Assembly (NCBI GenBank): GCA_027069135.1
Contig: JALXFE010000588.1
Location: forward strand, 24,661-88,660
DNA: 64,000 nt
Origin: Thermoanaerobaculia bacterium
Lineage (GTDB): Bacteria > Acidobacteriota > Thermoanaerobaculia > Multivoradales > JAHZIX01
Reading direction: 5' to 3'
A program made the translations under genes and the position numbers. Positions 19,137 through 28,434 of this stretch are shown piece after piece. The first letter of the stretch is position 1; each line of letters opens with the position of its first letter. The notes under the pieces were generated by a model that was not told the DNA's origin, did no database searches, and was given only the letters and a program-made list of their open reading frames with translations.

Positions 19137-21071
19137 ATGATCCCCGTCAAACCGAGCATCGCCGAATCCGCCCACGTCTCCTCTCTCGAGGCCTACCAGG
19201 AGCTCTATCGCCGGTCCCTCGAGGATCCGGACGGCTTCTGGGGCGAGGCGGCGGAAACCCTGGATTGGTTCCACGCGCCGGTGGCGGCGGGGAATTGGGA
19301 TTACCACGAGGTGGAGACTTCCTGGTTCCCGGGAGGGCGCTTGAATGCTTGTTTCAATTGCGTCGATCGCCATGTTCTCACCCAACCGGAGAAAACCGCC
19401 ATCATTTGGGCCAAGGACGAAGCCGGGGAGTACGAGCATATTTCCTATCGCCGCCTCCTGCGGGAGGTGTCCCGGGTCGCCAACGTGTTGCAGGCCCATG
19501 GGGTGCGTCGGGGTGATCGGGTCTGCATCTATCTGCCGATGATTCCGGAGCTCGCCTACACCATGCTGGCCTGCGCCCGCATCGGGGCGATCCACTCTAT
19601 TGTCTTCGCGGGCTTTTCGGCGGAGTCCCTGCGGGATCGGATCCTCGACGCCGGTTGCAAGATATTGGTGACCGCCAACGAGGGCTTGCGGGGCGGCAAG
19701 AAGATTCCGCTCAAGGCCATCTCCGACGAGGCCCTGGAAGGTGCCGAGGTCGTAGAGACGGTCCTGGTGGCCCGCCGCACACAGGAGGAGGTCCCCATGG
19801 AGGAGGGCCGGGACTTCTGGCTGGACGAAGAAACCGCCCGTCAACGGGGTACCTGTCCCGCCGCCTGGATGGATTCAGAATCCCCCCTCTTCGTGCTCTA
19901 CACCTCCGGCTCCACGGGAAAGCCGAAGGGGTTGTTACACACTACCGCCGGGTATTTGCTCTACGCCGCCATGACCCACCGCTACGTTTTCGATCTTCAG
20001 GAAGACGACATCTACGCCTGCGTCGCCGATATCGGTTGGGTCACTGGCCATAGCTACATCATCTACGGCCCGCTGGCCAACGGCGCCACGACGGTGATGT
20101 TCGAGTCGACACCCCTCTATCCCGATGCCGGTCGCTACTGGCAACTGGTGGATGATCTGGGAGTCACCATCTTCTACACCGCTCCCACGGCCATTCGGGC
20201 CATCGCCCGGGAAGGGGATGAGTGGGTGAAGAAGTTCTCCCGGGGGAGCCTCCGGGTGCTGGGGACGGTGGGTGAGCCGATCAATCCGGACGTCTGGGAG
20301 TGGTACCACGACGTGGTCGGCAACGGCCACTGCGCCATCGTCGACACCTGGTGGCAGACGGAGACCGGAGGCATCCTCATTTCTCCCCTGCCCGGGGCCA
20401 TCCCCGCCAAGCCGGGCTCGGCGACTTTGCCTTTTTTCGGCGTGGAACCGGTCTTGGTGGACGACGAGGGGAAGATCATCGAAGGCAATGACGTGCGCGG
20501 CAACCTGTGCATGAAACGCTCCTGGCCCGGTCAAGCGAGGACCATCTACGGCGATCACGAGCGTTTCCGGGAGACTTATTTCAGTCAATACCCCGGCCTC
20601 TACTTCACCGGCGACGGCTGCCACCGAGACGCCGACGGCTACTACTGGATCACCGGACGGGTGGACGACGTCCTCAACGTCAGCGGTCACCGCATGGGCA
20701 CGGCGGAGGTGGAGAGCGCTCTGGTGGCCCACGACGCCGTGGCCGAGGCCGCCGTAGTGGGCTTTCCCCACGAGATCAAGGGCACGGGAATCTTTGCCTA
20801 CGTCATCACCACGCCGGACTTCGCGACCACCGATCCGGAGGAACTCGTCCGGGCCCTCAAGCAGCAGGTGCGCAAGGTCATCGGCCCCATCGCCCAGCCG
20901 GATCGCATCCAGATCACTCGGGGTCTCCCCAAGACGAGATCCGGCAAGATCATGCGCCGCATCCTGCGCAACATCGCCGCCGGCGACTACGACACCATGG
21001 GCGACATCTCCACCCTAGCCGACCCGAGCGTCGTTGAAGGCCTGATCGAGGCCCATCGGGGAGAAGGGTAG
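19137..21071 (+). CDS. acsA: Acetyl-coenzyme A synthetase (AMP-forming)
   Basis: A 644-residue enzyme making acetyl-CoA from acetate, ATP and CoA through acetyl-AMP. Motifs: the ATP-binding [11 protein letters not shown], acyl-pocket D-T-W-W-Q-T-E-T-G (the tryptophan limits the pocket to acetate-sized substrates), Y-F-T-G-D, and the C-terminal [10 protein letters not shown], whose lysine is the usual regulatory acetylation site. Full length, with N-terminal ACAS domain, is consistent with Acs rather than longer-chain acyl-CoA synthetases. AGGAG lies 8 bases before the ATG, and TACAAT at 19085-19090 could be its -10 box. It diverges from pepT. It fits a cell that also generates acetyl-CoA from threonine (kbl). 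Confidence 0.95.
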   Translation: MIPVKPSIAESAHVSSLEAYQELYRRSLEDPDGFWGEAAETLDWFHAPVAAGNWDYHEVETSWFPGGRLNACFNCVDRHVLTQPEKTAIIWAKDEAGEYEHISYRRLLREVSRVANVLQAHGVRRGDRVCIYLPMIPELAYTMLACARIGAIHSIVFAGFSAESLRDRILDAGCKILVTANEGLRGGKKIPLKAISDEALEGAEVVETVLVARRTQEEVPMEEGRDFWLDEETARQRGTCPAAWMDSESPLFVLYTSGSTGKPKGLLHTTAGYLLYAAMTHRYVFDLQEDDIYACVADIGWVTGHSYIIYGPLANGATTVMFESTPLYPDAGRYWQLVDDLGVTIFYTAPTAIRAIAREGDEWVKKFSRGSLRVLGTVGEPINPDVWEWYHDVVGNGHCAIVDTWWQTETGGILISPLPGAIPAKPGSATLPFFGVEPVLVDDEGKIIEGNDVRGNLCMKRSWPGQARTIYGDHERFRETYFSQYPGLYFTGDGCHRDADGYYWITGRVDDVLNVSGHRMGTAEVESALVAHDAVAEAAVVGFPHEIKGTGIFAYVITTPDFATTDPEELVRALKQQVRKVIGPIAQPDRIQITRGLPKTRSGKIMRRILRNIAAGDYDTMGDISTLADPSVVEGLIEAHRGEG

Positions 21072-21166
21072 GCGTCAAGCCCGAAGGAACTACCCCCGTT
21101 CCGGGCCCGGTAATGGCCTTGAGTGATCTCAGCGGCGGTGGCGGAAGGTGCCGGCTCGCGAAGCTC

Positions 21167-21199
21167 TTAGAGGGAGACGCTGAACTTGACGGTCGACAT
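21167..21199 (-). other. Ten-codon ORF resembling the start of a ribbon-helix-helix antitoxin
   Basis: A strong AGGAGG stands 4 bases upstream of an ATG at 21199. The ten codons read M-S-T-V-K-F-S-V-S-L and then stop at 21167-21169. That peptide looks like the first beta-strand of CopG/ParD-type antitoxins, but the sequence after the stop does not continue the family. It may be the remnant of a truncated antitoxin gene, or chance. The rest of 21072-21231 holds no recognisable gene. Confidence 0.25.
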
Positions 21200-21231
21200 G
21201 AGGCCTCCTGGTTGAAATCTCTAACAAGAAT

Positions 21232-21396
21232 CTAGTGTCCCGATTGACAAATTCATCGCATAAATACACGGCCCTTTCGGGCTCTAGCTGCGTTGTTCCT
21301 CCGCGCAATAGCTCTGCTATTACTTGTCCTCACGCCTTACCAGAGTCCCGAAATGCCTCGCGATTTCTCACGCGAATTAGCCAATCGGGACACTAG
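21232..21396. mobile_element. MITE-like 165-bp element with 23-bp imperfect terminal inverted repeats
   Basis: The left end (21232-21254) begins CTAGTGTCCCGATTG and the right end (21374-21396) is its inverted copy, matching at 21 of 23 positions. The element has no coding capacity. If the terminal TA dinucleotides are target duplications (21233-21234 and 21394-21395), it would fit an IS630/Tc1-type non-autonomous element; this is inference. Inside there is a small hairpin, AATAG-CTCTG-CTATT. It sits between acsA and terC without interrupting either. Confidence 0.6.
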
Positions 21397-21509
21397 TTGA
21401 GACCTCGCCGGCTGGGCAAGGCCGTCATCCCGGGATCGCCCGTCGGTCGGGTAGACTCGGAGGACCTAGGGATTCGCGTTTTACGGGAACGATTCAAGAG
21501 GGGGACGAC

Positions 21510-22283
21510 ATGGCGGAGCTGTTTACTTTGGAGAACCTGGTGGCCTTGGGGATGCTGACCCTACTCCAGGCGGTCTTGGGCTTCGACAACCTGCTCTATA
21601 TTTCTCTCGAGTCGAAACGGGCACCGGTCGAGAAGCAGGCACGGGTTCGGCACCTGGGCATCGGTTTGGCGGTGGCCTTTCGCCTCGTTTTGCTCTACGC
21701 CTTGATGAGCGTGATCCAATATTTTCAGGATCCGGTCTTTAATCTGCGCTGGCTCGGAATCGCCGAAGGCGAGTTCAGCCTCCACAGCCTCATCGTCCTG
21801 GCGGGCGGAGCCTTCATCCTCTACACGGCCACCAAGGAAATTTTCCACATGATGAGCCTGGAAGGGGCCGAAGAGGGGGAGAGGGAAGTCCTTTCCGCCG
21901 GATGGGTGGTGTTCTGGATCGTCTCCATGAACGTGGTCTTCTCTTTCGATTCGATCTTGAGCGCCATGGCCTTGAGCAAGGTCTTCGCGGTCATGGCCAC
22001 CGCCATCGTCATCGGCGGGATCCTGATGATCTGGTTGGCGGACCGGGTCTCGAGCTTCCTGCAGAAGAACCGTCTGTACGAGGTTCTGGGCCTCTTCATC
22101 CTCTTTGTGGTGGGTATCATGCTGCTCACCGAGGGCGGGCATCTGGCCCATCTGCGGCTCTTCGGCAACGCGGTCCATGCCATGACCAAAACGACCTTCT
22201 ACTTCGTCATCGGGGTCCTGGTCCTGACGGACATCGTCCAGAGCCGCTACCAGCGCAAAATCATGAAGTCGAAATTGGATTGA
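21510..22283 (+). CDS. TerC-family integral membrane protein
   Basis: A 257-residue polytopic membrane protein with about seven TM helices. The two TerC-family acidic motifs inside helices are present: G-F-D-N-L-L-Y-I near residue 24 and F-S-F-D-S-I-L-S-A near residue 148. Family members are implicated in metal (manganese, tellurite-related) homeostasis or in supplying metals to exported enzymes, so metal-ion efflux is the most likely role. No tellurite-resistance genes are nearby. A GAGGGGG precedes the ATG. The upstream 113 bases separate it from the MITE-like element. Confidence 0.85.
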   Translation: MAELFTLENLVALGMLTLLQAVLGFDNLLYISLESKRAPVEKQARVRHLGIGLAVAFRLVLLYALMSVIQYFQDPVFNLRWLGIAEGEFSLHSLIVLAGGAFILYTATKEIFHMMSLEGAEEGEREVLSAGWVVFWIVSMNVVFSFDSILSAMALSKVFAVMATAIVIGGILMIWLADRVSSFLQKNRLYEVLGLFILFVVGIMLLTEGGHLAHLRLFGNAVHAMTKTTFYFVIGVLVLTDIVQSRYQRKIMKSKLD

Positions 22284-22354
22284 GCTGCGGTGGAACAGTT
22301 GGGCGGGCTCCTGCGTAGGAATTTCTGGACACGGAAATTCTCTGGAGATCTCTC

Positions 22355-24856
22355 ATGGCCCATCTCCGCCTCGCGTTTCGCTCGCTCCGAAAAACTCCCT
22401 TGGTGACCGCTGCGGCGGTGCTCTCGTTGGCCCTTGGCATTGGCGCCAACGCGGCGATCTTTTCGATCTTCGAGCAATTGGTCCTAAGACCCCTCCCCGT
22501 CGAGGCGCCTGGGCGGTTGGTGAATCTCCTGAGCCCCGGCCCTAAATCGGGATCTCAATCCACGGGAACTGCCGGTGGCATCGAGGCGGTGTTCAGCTAC
22601 CCGATGTTTCGGGATCTCGAATCCTCCGAAGCCGTGGGGGTCGAGGGTGCTCTCTCCGGTCTGGCAGCCCATTGCGCCTTCGGCGCCAACCTGGCCCTCA
22701 ATGGTGAGACCTCGAGCGCAGCGGGCCTTCTTGTGTCGGGGAGCTACTTCAAGGTCCTCGGCCTAAAGCCGGCGGTGGGGCGCCTGCTGACGGCCCAGGA
22801 CGATCAAACGCCGGGGGCTCACCCGGTGGTGGTCTTGAGCCACGATTATTGGCGGAATCGCTTCGAGAGCAGCCCGGCGGTCGTGGGCAAGTCCTTGTTG
22901 GTCAACGGCGTTCCCATGACCGTGCTCGGCGTCGCTCCCCGGGGCTTTCAGGGGACGACCCTCGGGATCGCCCCGAGGATCTTCGTTCCGATCAGCATGC
23001 GGGAAGCTCTCCTGCCGCTGTGGACCGGATTGGACGACCGGCGCAGCTATTGGGCTTATCTCTTTGGCCGTCGGGCGCCGGGGGTAAGTCCGGAGCGGGC
23101 CGCAGCGGCTCTCACCGGGCCCTACCAGGGGATTCTTCAGGACGTGGAGCTCGACCTGCAGGGAGGCTCCAGCGAAGCGACCCTGGAACGCTTCGCCGCC
23201 AAAGAGATTCTTCTAGAGCCCGGCCGTTTCGGGCAGAGCACCTTCCGTGGCGAGTCCGGGCCGCCGTCGATTCTTTTGCTCAGCGTGACCGGGTTTGTGC
23301 TGCTCATCGCTTGTGTCAATCTCGTAAACCTCCTGCTGGTGCGGGCGGCTCGCCGTTCCAGCGAGATCGCCGTGCGCCTTTCCCTCGGCGCGCGTCGCTA
23401 CCAGGTGGTGGGGCAGTTGATGACGGAATCCTTTCTCCTGGCGGTGCTCGGCAGCGCATTGGGGTACCTGGTGGCTCGTGGCACCCTGGGACTGCTGGCG
23501 AACCTTCTTGCGGGAGCTACGACCCTCGATCTTCGGGTCGGTCCGGTGGGGGGGATATTTCTCGCCGTCCTCGCTTTGCTCACCGGAGCGGTGGGCCTGA
23601 TTCCTGCGTTGCGCAGCACCCGGGACAGCCTGGCGGTTGCCATGAAGGGGCAGGATGGGCGCACTTCGGGAACCCGACGCGCTAACCGCGTCCGGTTGGT
23701 CCTGGTCACGGTACAGATCGCTCTCTCCATGGTGCTGCTCGTCTCGGCGGGGCTTTTCACCCGGAGTTTGCTCAAGGTGGCCCGGGTCGAGCTGGGCTTA
23801 GAAGTCGATTCCATCGCCACCTTCGGCCTATCGCCCCAGCTCAATCGCTATTCCTCGGCGGAGGCGATGCGCTTCTACCGGCGCCTGGAGGAGGAGATCG
23901 CCGCTCTCCCGGGAGTCACCGCCGTGACCGGTTCCACAGTGCCGCTCATCTCCGGGAGCAATTGGGGAACCAATGTTTCCGTCGAAGGGTTCGATGCCGG
24001 GCCCGACACCGATACCCATTCCCAATTCGACGAAGTTGGCCCGGGTTTCTTCAAGACCCTAGGGATCCCCCTCCTGGCCGGTCGGGAATTCGAGGCTCGG
24101 GACGATCTCGACGCCCCGAAGATCGCGGTGATCAACGAGGCTTTTGCCCGGAAGTTCGCCCTGGGGACAGAGGTCACCGGCCAGCGCATGCAGATGGGGG
24201 CCGGCGGCGAGATGGACATCGAGATCGTCGGGCTGGTCCGGGATTCCAAATACAGCCAGGTCAAGCAGGCGGCGCCGCCGGTGTTCTTCATCCCCTACCT
24301 TCAAGATGAAACCCTTGGGGGAATGAATTTCTACGTCCGCACCGCCGGGGATCCGGAGCAGATCCTGACCTCTCTGCGCCAAACTGTCGCCAGGTTGGAT
24401 CCCAACCTGCCGGTAGAGGACTTGCAGACCTTCGCCTTCCAGATTCGGGACAACATCAGCCTGGACCGCGTCCTCTCGGTCCTCTCCGCCTCCCTGGCTC
24501 TGCTGGCGACCTTGTTGGCGGTGGTGGGCCTTTACGGCGTGATGGCCTACTCCGTGGCCCAACGTACCCGCGAGATCGGCCTGCGCATGGCCTTAGGCGC
24601 CGACGCCGCTCGCGTGCGCCGGTTGATCCTGGGAACCGTCTCCTGGATGCTCCTGGTGGGAGGGGCCTTCGGCACCCTGGCCGCCTTGGGGATCGGCCGG
24701 GCTGCACAATTCTTGCTCTTTGAAATGGAAGGCCACGACCCGGTGGTCTTCAGCCTCTCCATCGCCCTCCTCGCCGCCGTCGCCCTCACCGCCGGCTTCC
24801 TCCCCGCCCACCGGGCGTCGAAGATCGAACCCATGACGGCACTGCGGGACGAGTAG
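22355..24856 (+). CDS. ABC transporter permease of the ADOP family (MacB-PCD/FtsX, duplicated)
   Basis: An 833-residue permease with the acidobacterial duplicated orphan permease layout. An N-terminal TM helix follows the typical opening (L-R-L-A-F-R-S-L-R-K-T-P), then come a periplasmic MacB-PCD domain (about 50-290), an FtsX domain of three TM helices (about 300-420), a second TM anchor near 450, a second periplasmic domain (about 480-700) and a second FtsX domain (about 710-833) with A-Q-R-T-R-E-I-G-L-R-M-A-L-G-A. No ATPase or membrane-fusion gene is adjacent, as is usual for these orphan permeases. The substrate is unknown. The gene ends next to the hairpin-repeat array. Confidence 0.9.
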   Translation: MAHLRLAFRSLRKTPLVTAAAVLSLALGIGANAAIFSIFEQLVLRPLPVEAPGRLVNLLSPGPKSGSQSTGTAGGIEAVFSYPMFRDLESSEAVGVEGALSGLAAHCAFGANLALNGETSSAAGLLVSGSYFKVLGLKPAVGRLLTAQDDQTPGAHPVVVLSHDYWRNRFESSPAVVGKSLLVNGVPMTVLGVAPRGFQGTTLGIAPRIFVPISMREALLPLWTGLDDRRSYWAYLFGRRAPGVSPERAAAALTGPYQGILQDVELDLQGGSSEATLERFAAKEILLEPGRFGQSTFRGESGPPSILLLSVTGFVLLIACVNLVNLLLVRAARRSSEIAVRLSLGARRYQVVGQLMTESFLLAVLGSALGYLVARGTLGLLANLLAGATTLDLRVGPVGGIFLAVLALLTGAVGLIPALRSTRDSLAVAMKGQDGRTSGTRRANRVRLVLVTVQIALSMVLLVSAGLFTRSLLKVARVELGLEVDSIATFGLSPQLNRYSSAEAMRFYRRLEEEIAALPGVTAVTGSTVPLISGSNWGTNVSVEGFDAGPDTDTHSQFDEVGPGFFKTLGIPLLAGREFEARDDLDAPKIAVINEAFARKFALGTEVTGQRMQMGAGGEMDIEIVGLVRDSKYSQVKQAAPPVFFIPYLQDETLGGMNFYVRTAGDPEQILTSLRQTVARLDPNLPVEDLQTFAFQIRDNISLDRVLSVLSASLALLATLLAVVGLYGVMAYSVAQRTREIGLRMALGADAARVRRLILGTVSWMLLVGGAFGTLAALGIGRAAQFLLFEMEGHDPVVFSLSIALLAAVALTAGFLPAHRASKIEPMTALRDE

Positions 24857-24865
24857 GGAGGGGGC

Positions 24866-25725
24866 CGGCCCGGGCATGAATGCCTTCTTCCTTCGGCCGC
24901 CGACCGGCGGACCCGCGACCAGCCCGTGGGCTTTAGCCCCGACGCTGTGGGCAACTCCGTCCCGGCCGGAGGGCCTTGGTGGTGGATTTAAGTTCCCGGC
25001 GCGGTTCTTGCCGGGCATGAATGCCCGGGCTAGTAGCGAGCCCGGCTCAAGCCGGCCCTTCTTGGGGCAGGACTTCTTCCTTCGGCCGCCTTTAGGCGGG
25101 CCCGCAACCAGCCCGTGGGCTTTAGCCCCGGTGCTGTGGGCGACTCCGTCCCGGCCGGAGGGCCTTGGTGGTGGATTAAGGTTTCCGGCGCGTGTTTTGC
25201 CGGGCATGAATGCCCGGTCTAGTAGCGAGCCCGGCTCAAGCCGGCCCTTCTTGGGGCAGGATTTCTTCCTTCGGCCGCCTTTAGGCGGGCCCGCTACCAG
25301 CCCGTGGGCTTCAGCCCCGGCGCTGTGGGCAACTCCGTCCCGGCCGGAGGGCCTTGGTGGTGGATTAAGGTTCCCGGCGCGGTTTTTGCCGGGCATGAAT
25401 GCCCGGTCTAGTAGCGAGCCCGGCTCAAGCCGGCCCTCCTAGGGCAGGACTTCTTCCTTCGGCCGCCTTTAGGCGGGCCCGCAACCAGCCCGTGGGCTTC
25501 AGCCCCGGCGCTGTGGGCGACTCCGTCCCGGCCGGAGGGCCTTGGTGGTGGATTAAGGTTCCCGGCGCGGTTTTTCCCGGGCATGAATACCCGGTCTGGT
25601 AGCGAGCCCGGCTCAAGCCGGCCCTCCTAGGGCAGGACTTCTTCCTTCGGCCGCCTTTAGGCGGGCCCGCAACCAGCCCGTGGGCTTTAGCCCCGGCGCC
25701 GGGGGGCCTTGCCGTGGCATCTCGT
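24866..25725. repeat. Left array of a 189-bp hairpin-rich tandem repeat (one partial and four further units)
   Basis: Unit landmarks (CCGGGCATGA) lie at 25011, 25200, 25389 and 25577, giving periods of 189, 189 and 188. A shortened unit precedes them from about 24866, and the last unit degenerates near 25700-25725. Each unit holds several short perfect palindromes: CCGGGCATGAATGCCCGG, a GCCGGCTTGAGCCGGG type stem, GGCCGCCTTTAGGCGG and GGGCTTTAGCCC. Copies differ at only a few bases. The open reading frames through it are by-products of the repeat. No CRISPR features (short repeats with unique spacers) are present. Confidence 0.9.
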
Positions 25726-25746
25726 CCTCTCCCCGCGCGCTATGGT

Positions 25747-25776
25747 TTGCCTTCTTAGAACTTCGTCGGACAGAAT
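25747..25776 (+). promoter_or_regulatory. Candidate promoter of the caspase/FGE gene
   Basis: TTGCCT (25747-25752) and CAGAAT (25771-25776) are separated by 18 bases in the unique sequence between the left repeat array and the GTG start. Only a moderate match to sigma70 consensus. Confidence 0.35.
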
Positions 25777-25817
25777 AGGCTTGCAATCAAGCCAGTTCGG
25801 AAGTTCGAGGAGGTCGA

Positions 25818-28415
25818 GTGCCGGAGCGAGTCGCAGCGGTCGGAAAAGATGTGCACGAGCGGGAGGGTTTTGATCCCGGAGCCTCCACCGGGCTCTTCGT
25901 GGGCGTCTCGACCTTCGAGGATTCCCGCTTTCCGGCCGTGCCCTGCGCTGTAGACGACGCCATCGACCTGGCCCATCTCTTCTCGGTAGAGCTTGGTCTA
26001 CTGCGGCCAGAGCGCACGGTTTTGGCCATTTCCGGGACTCCCCGCAAGCCGGAATCCGGGCGGCGTCTCGAGCGTCTCCTCGAACTCGGGGCCGAACAGA
26101 GCACAGCTCGACAGTCCGAGATTTACCGCGGGCTCGGAACCCAGGCCCGCGCTTCCGGCCCGGCGGGGCTCTTCCTCCTCTCCGTGGCCACCCACGGCAT
26201 CTCCACTCAGGGCGGCGATTACCTGATCGCCGAAGGTTCGCTCCGGGAACGGATGGAGAGAACCGGGGTGTCCCTCGAAGAGTTTCTGGACGAGGTCGGC
26301 CAGGCGCCGGCACTGCGCAAAGTGGTGCTCTTGGACGCCTGCCGGGAACGGGTGAGCGGTGAGACCCGTGGTCTCGCCACCCCACCCATGGCCCAGAGCT
26401 TTGCCGACGCCATTGCCAAGGCCTCCGGGCAGGTGGTCCTCTCCGGAAGCACGCAAGGAGGTTATGCCTACGACGATTTGACCCGAGGCAACGGTGTCTT
26501 CACGGGAGCCCTCCTCAACGGTCTGCGCGGCGCCGCCCCGGCCGACGCCCGGGGCCTGATCACCGTCCGCAGCCTCGCTGACTACCTGCAGGAGCGGGTC
26601 GAGGATTGGGTGCGCCGCAACCGTCCGGACCACGCGAAGATGAGCCGCGGTATCGGCCGGCGCATCGAGGGGCCGGCGGAGTCCCTGCCCCTGGCCGTCA
26701 ATCCGCAGCGGGCCGAGGGTCTCGAGCGCTACCGTCATCGCCGGAGGGCTGCTTTGGATCACCTCAAGGAGAACCTCGGAGGGATCCTCGCCGGCTCCCT
26801 CTTCGACCAAGTCCTCAGCCTCCTTCCAGCAGAGGCTCCGCAGCCGCCCGCTCTTGGGAAGGCCGAGGAGTTGTTGGAGGAGATCGAGGCCCTCGACAAG
26901 GGGGAGCGGAGTCAGCGGAGCTTGCGGGATTTCGTGCGGGAGGTGGTCGGGTCTGCTACCGAGCCCCCACAGCCCCACCCGAGCAAAGCCAAGAAGATTT
27001 CTGGCCTAGGAAGTCGAGCTCTCTTTGCGGGTCTGACCGCCTTGGCGTTGCTGGCGCTGGTCGAGGTCTGGAGATTGAATTTTACGGGGTTTGAGATTAC
27101 CGATGAAGAGGCCTTTCCTCTACAAATCAAAGAGATTTCATTCTCAAGCGATAGTGGAGGGAAAGAGCCGGAAACGGAGGGGGAGACGGTAGTCTCTGCT
27201 CCGACTTCCAAACCACCCCCTCCCTCTTTGGCTGTGGAAAAAGATTCGCCGAAGGCCGGGACCCAGGTCGCCTCGGGAGGGAAAGCCGCGGCGCCTGCAC
27301 TGGGGGATCCCTGGGACGGTCCCGAAGAGTCTTCCTTGTCAAGCGATGGCGGAGGAAAAGAGCCGGAAACGGAGGGGGAGACGGTAGCCTCCGCTCCGAC
27401 TTCCAGACCACCCCCTCCCTCTTTGGCTATCAAGAAAGATTCGCCGAAGGCTGAGACCCAGGTCGCCTCGGGAGGGAAGGTCGCGGCACCTGCACCGGGG
27501 GATCCCTGGGACGGTCCTTCAGGAATTCGCTTCCGTTTCATTCCGCCGGGGACCACGACGCTGGGGAGCCCGAAGGTTGAGCCGGGTCGATTCGATTGGG
27601 AGCAGCTGCCTCACCACGTTACCTTGACCCGAGGGTTCTGGCTGGCGGAAACAGAAGTGACGCAGGGGCAGTGGGACCGATTGGTTCGCGAGAACCCCTC
27701 CTCTTTCAAGGCGTGTGGCGAGGATTGTCCGGTGGAGCGGGTCAATTGGTTCGAGGCTGTGGCCTTCGCGAATCGCCTTTCCGCCAAGGAGAATCTGGAA
27801 AGCTGTTACGAGTTGGAGGATTGCCACGAAACGATGGGGAAGGGGGAGTATTCCTGCAAGAAAGTACGGTTTACGGGCCTCGACTGCCCGGGTTACCGGC
27901 TGCCCACGGAGGCGGAGTGGGAGGTGGCGGCCCGCGGAGGTACCGGCCAGGGCCCCATCTACACCGGCGGCCTGACCTTGCGGGGGCAGCGTGACGCCCC
28001 AGAGCTCGACGCCATTGCCTGGTATTGCGGCAACAGCGGAGTGGACTACAAGCCGGCCTATGATTGTTCCGACTGGTCAGAGACCCAATATGCCGCAGAG
28101 CACTGCGGGACTCATCCGGTAGCGGGGAAGAAGGCGAATCCCTGGGGACTGCACGACATGCTAGGAAACGTCTACGAGTGGACCGGGGATTGGCATTTCA
28201 CCACCCCACCAGTGCAGAAGAGAGATCCCTCGGGGCCTCCGGAGGGCTCGAACCGGGTGATCCGCGGTGGCTCGTGGGTCAGCGACGCGCGCTACGTGCG
28301 CGCTGCGTATCGCAACAACTACCCTCCGTCCGACCGGTACCACAACCTGGGCTTCCGCCTTGCCCGAGGTCAGGTGCGCTCCGGAGGAGAGGCGGCGGAG
28401 CCGCAGGAACGGTAG
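25818..28415 (+). CDS. Caspase-like (C14) protease, TM anchor and C-terminal FGE-sulfatase domain
   Basis: An 865-residue, three-part protein. Residues about 22-235 are a caspase/metacaspase-type peptidase with the dyad H126 (A-T-H-G) and C175 (L-L-D-A-C-R). An alpha-helical linker follows, then one TM helix (about 400-420). A Pro/Ser/Glu-rich stem contains a perfect-length 65-residue tandem duplication (about 443-572). The C-terminal domain (about 573-850) is of formylglycine-generating-enzyme/SUMF1 type with W-L-A-E-T-E-V-T-Q-G-Q-W, R-L-P-T-E-A-E-W-E and N-V-Y-E-W-T. Predicted topology puts the caspase inside and the FGE domain outside. The FGE end (816-850) resembles a diversity-generating-retroelement variable region. 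GAGGAGG precedes the GTG start. The gene is bracketed by 189-bp repeat arrays. A role as a receptor coupled to a death or conflict protease is inference. Confidence 0.88.
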   Translation: MPERVAAVGKDVHEREGFDPGASTGLFVGVSTFEDSRFPAVPCAVDDAIDLAHLFSVELGLLRPERTVLAISGTPRKPESGRRLERLLELGAEQSTARQSEIYRGLGTQARASGPAGLFLLSVATHGISTQGGDYLIAEGSLRERMERTGVSLEEFLDEVGQAPALRKVVLLDACRERVSGETRGLATPPMAQSFADAIAKASGQVVLSGSTQGGYAYDDLTRGNGVFTGALLNGLRGAAPADARGLITVRSLADYLQERVEDWVRRNRPDHAKMSRGIGRRIEGPAESLPLAVNPQRAEGLERYRHRRRAALDHLKENLGGILAGSLFDQVLSLLPAEAPQPPALGKAEELLEEIEALDKGERSQRSLRDFVREVVGSATEPPQPHPSKAKKISGLGSRALFAGLTALALLALVEVWRLNFTGFEITDEEAFPLQIKEISFSSDSGGKEPETEGETVVSAPTSKPPPPSLAVEKDSPKAGTQVASGGKAAAPALGDPWDGPEESSLSSDGGGKEPETEGETVASAPTSRPPPPSLAIKKDSPKAETQVASGGKVAAPAPGDPWDGPSGIRFRFIPPGTTTLGSPKVEPGRFDWEQLPHHVTLTRGFWLAETEVTQGQWDRLVRENPSSFKACGEDCPVERVNWFEAVAFANRLSAKENLESCYELEDCHETMGKGEYSCKKVRFTGLDCPGYRLPTEAEWEVAARGGTGQGPIYTGGLTLRGQRDAPELDAIAWYCGNSGVDYKPAYDCSDWSETQYAAEHCGTHPVAGKKANPWGLHDMLGNVYEWTGDWHFTTPPVQKRDPSGPPEGSNRVIRGGSWVSDARYVRAAYRNNYPPSDRYHNLGFRLARGQVRSGGEAAEPQER
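27144..27533 (+). repeat. 195-bp in-frame tandem duplication within the caspase/FGE gene
   Basis: 27144-27338 and 27339-27533 are two diverged copies of a 65-codon unit, each encoding a stem segment with G-K-E-P-E-T-E-G-E-T-V and P-P-P-P-S-L-A and ending G-D-P-W-D-G-P. The unit lengthens the extracytoplasmic stem between the TM helix and the FGE domain. Confidence 0.85.
28263..28367 (+). other. Candidate DGR-type variable region at the end of the FGE domain
   Basis: These codons run from R-G-G-S-W (816-820) to G-F-R-L-A-R (845-850). Between fixed residues (A, R, V, P, L, G), thirteen positions are V, S, D, Y, Y, N, N, Y, S, D, Y, H and N, all encoded by NNC or NNT. That is what adenine-specific mutagenesis of AAC/AAT template codons would leave. 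For most of these residues the pyrimidine third base is forced by the code, so the residue types, not the third base, carry the evidence. A small GC-rich hairpin follows (GCGGC-GGA-GCCGC, about 28393-28405). No template repeat or reverse transcriptase is visible in the window. Confidence 0.45.
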
Positions 28416-28434
28416 GCCGGGCGGAGGGAGCGAG

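Noticed and set aside
24876..25442. 188-residue ORF and similar frames through both repeat arrays
   Set aside because: They are read-through of the 189-bp repeat (whose period is a multiple of three) without start signals, codon-usage support or domain.
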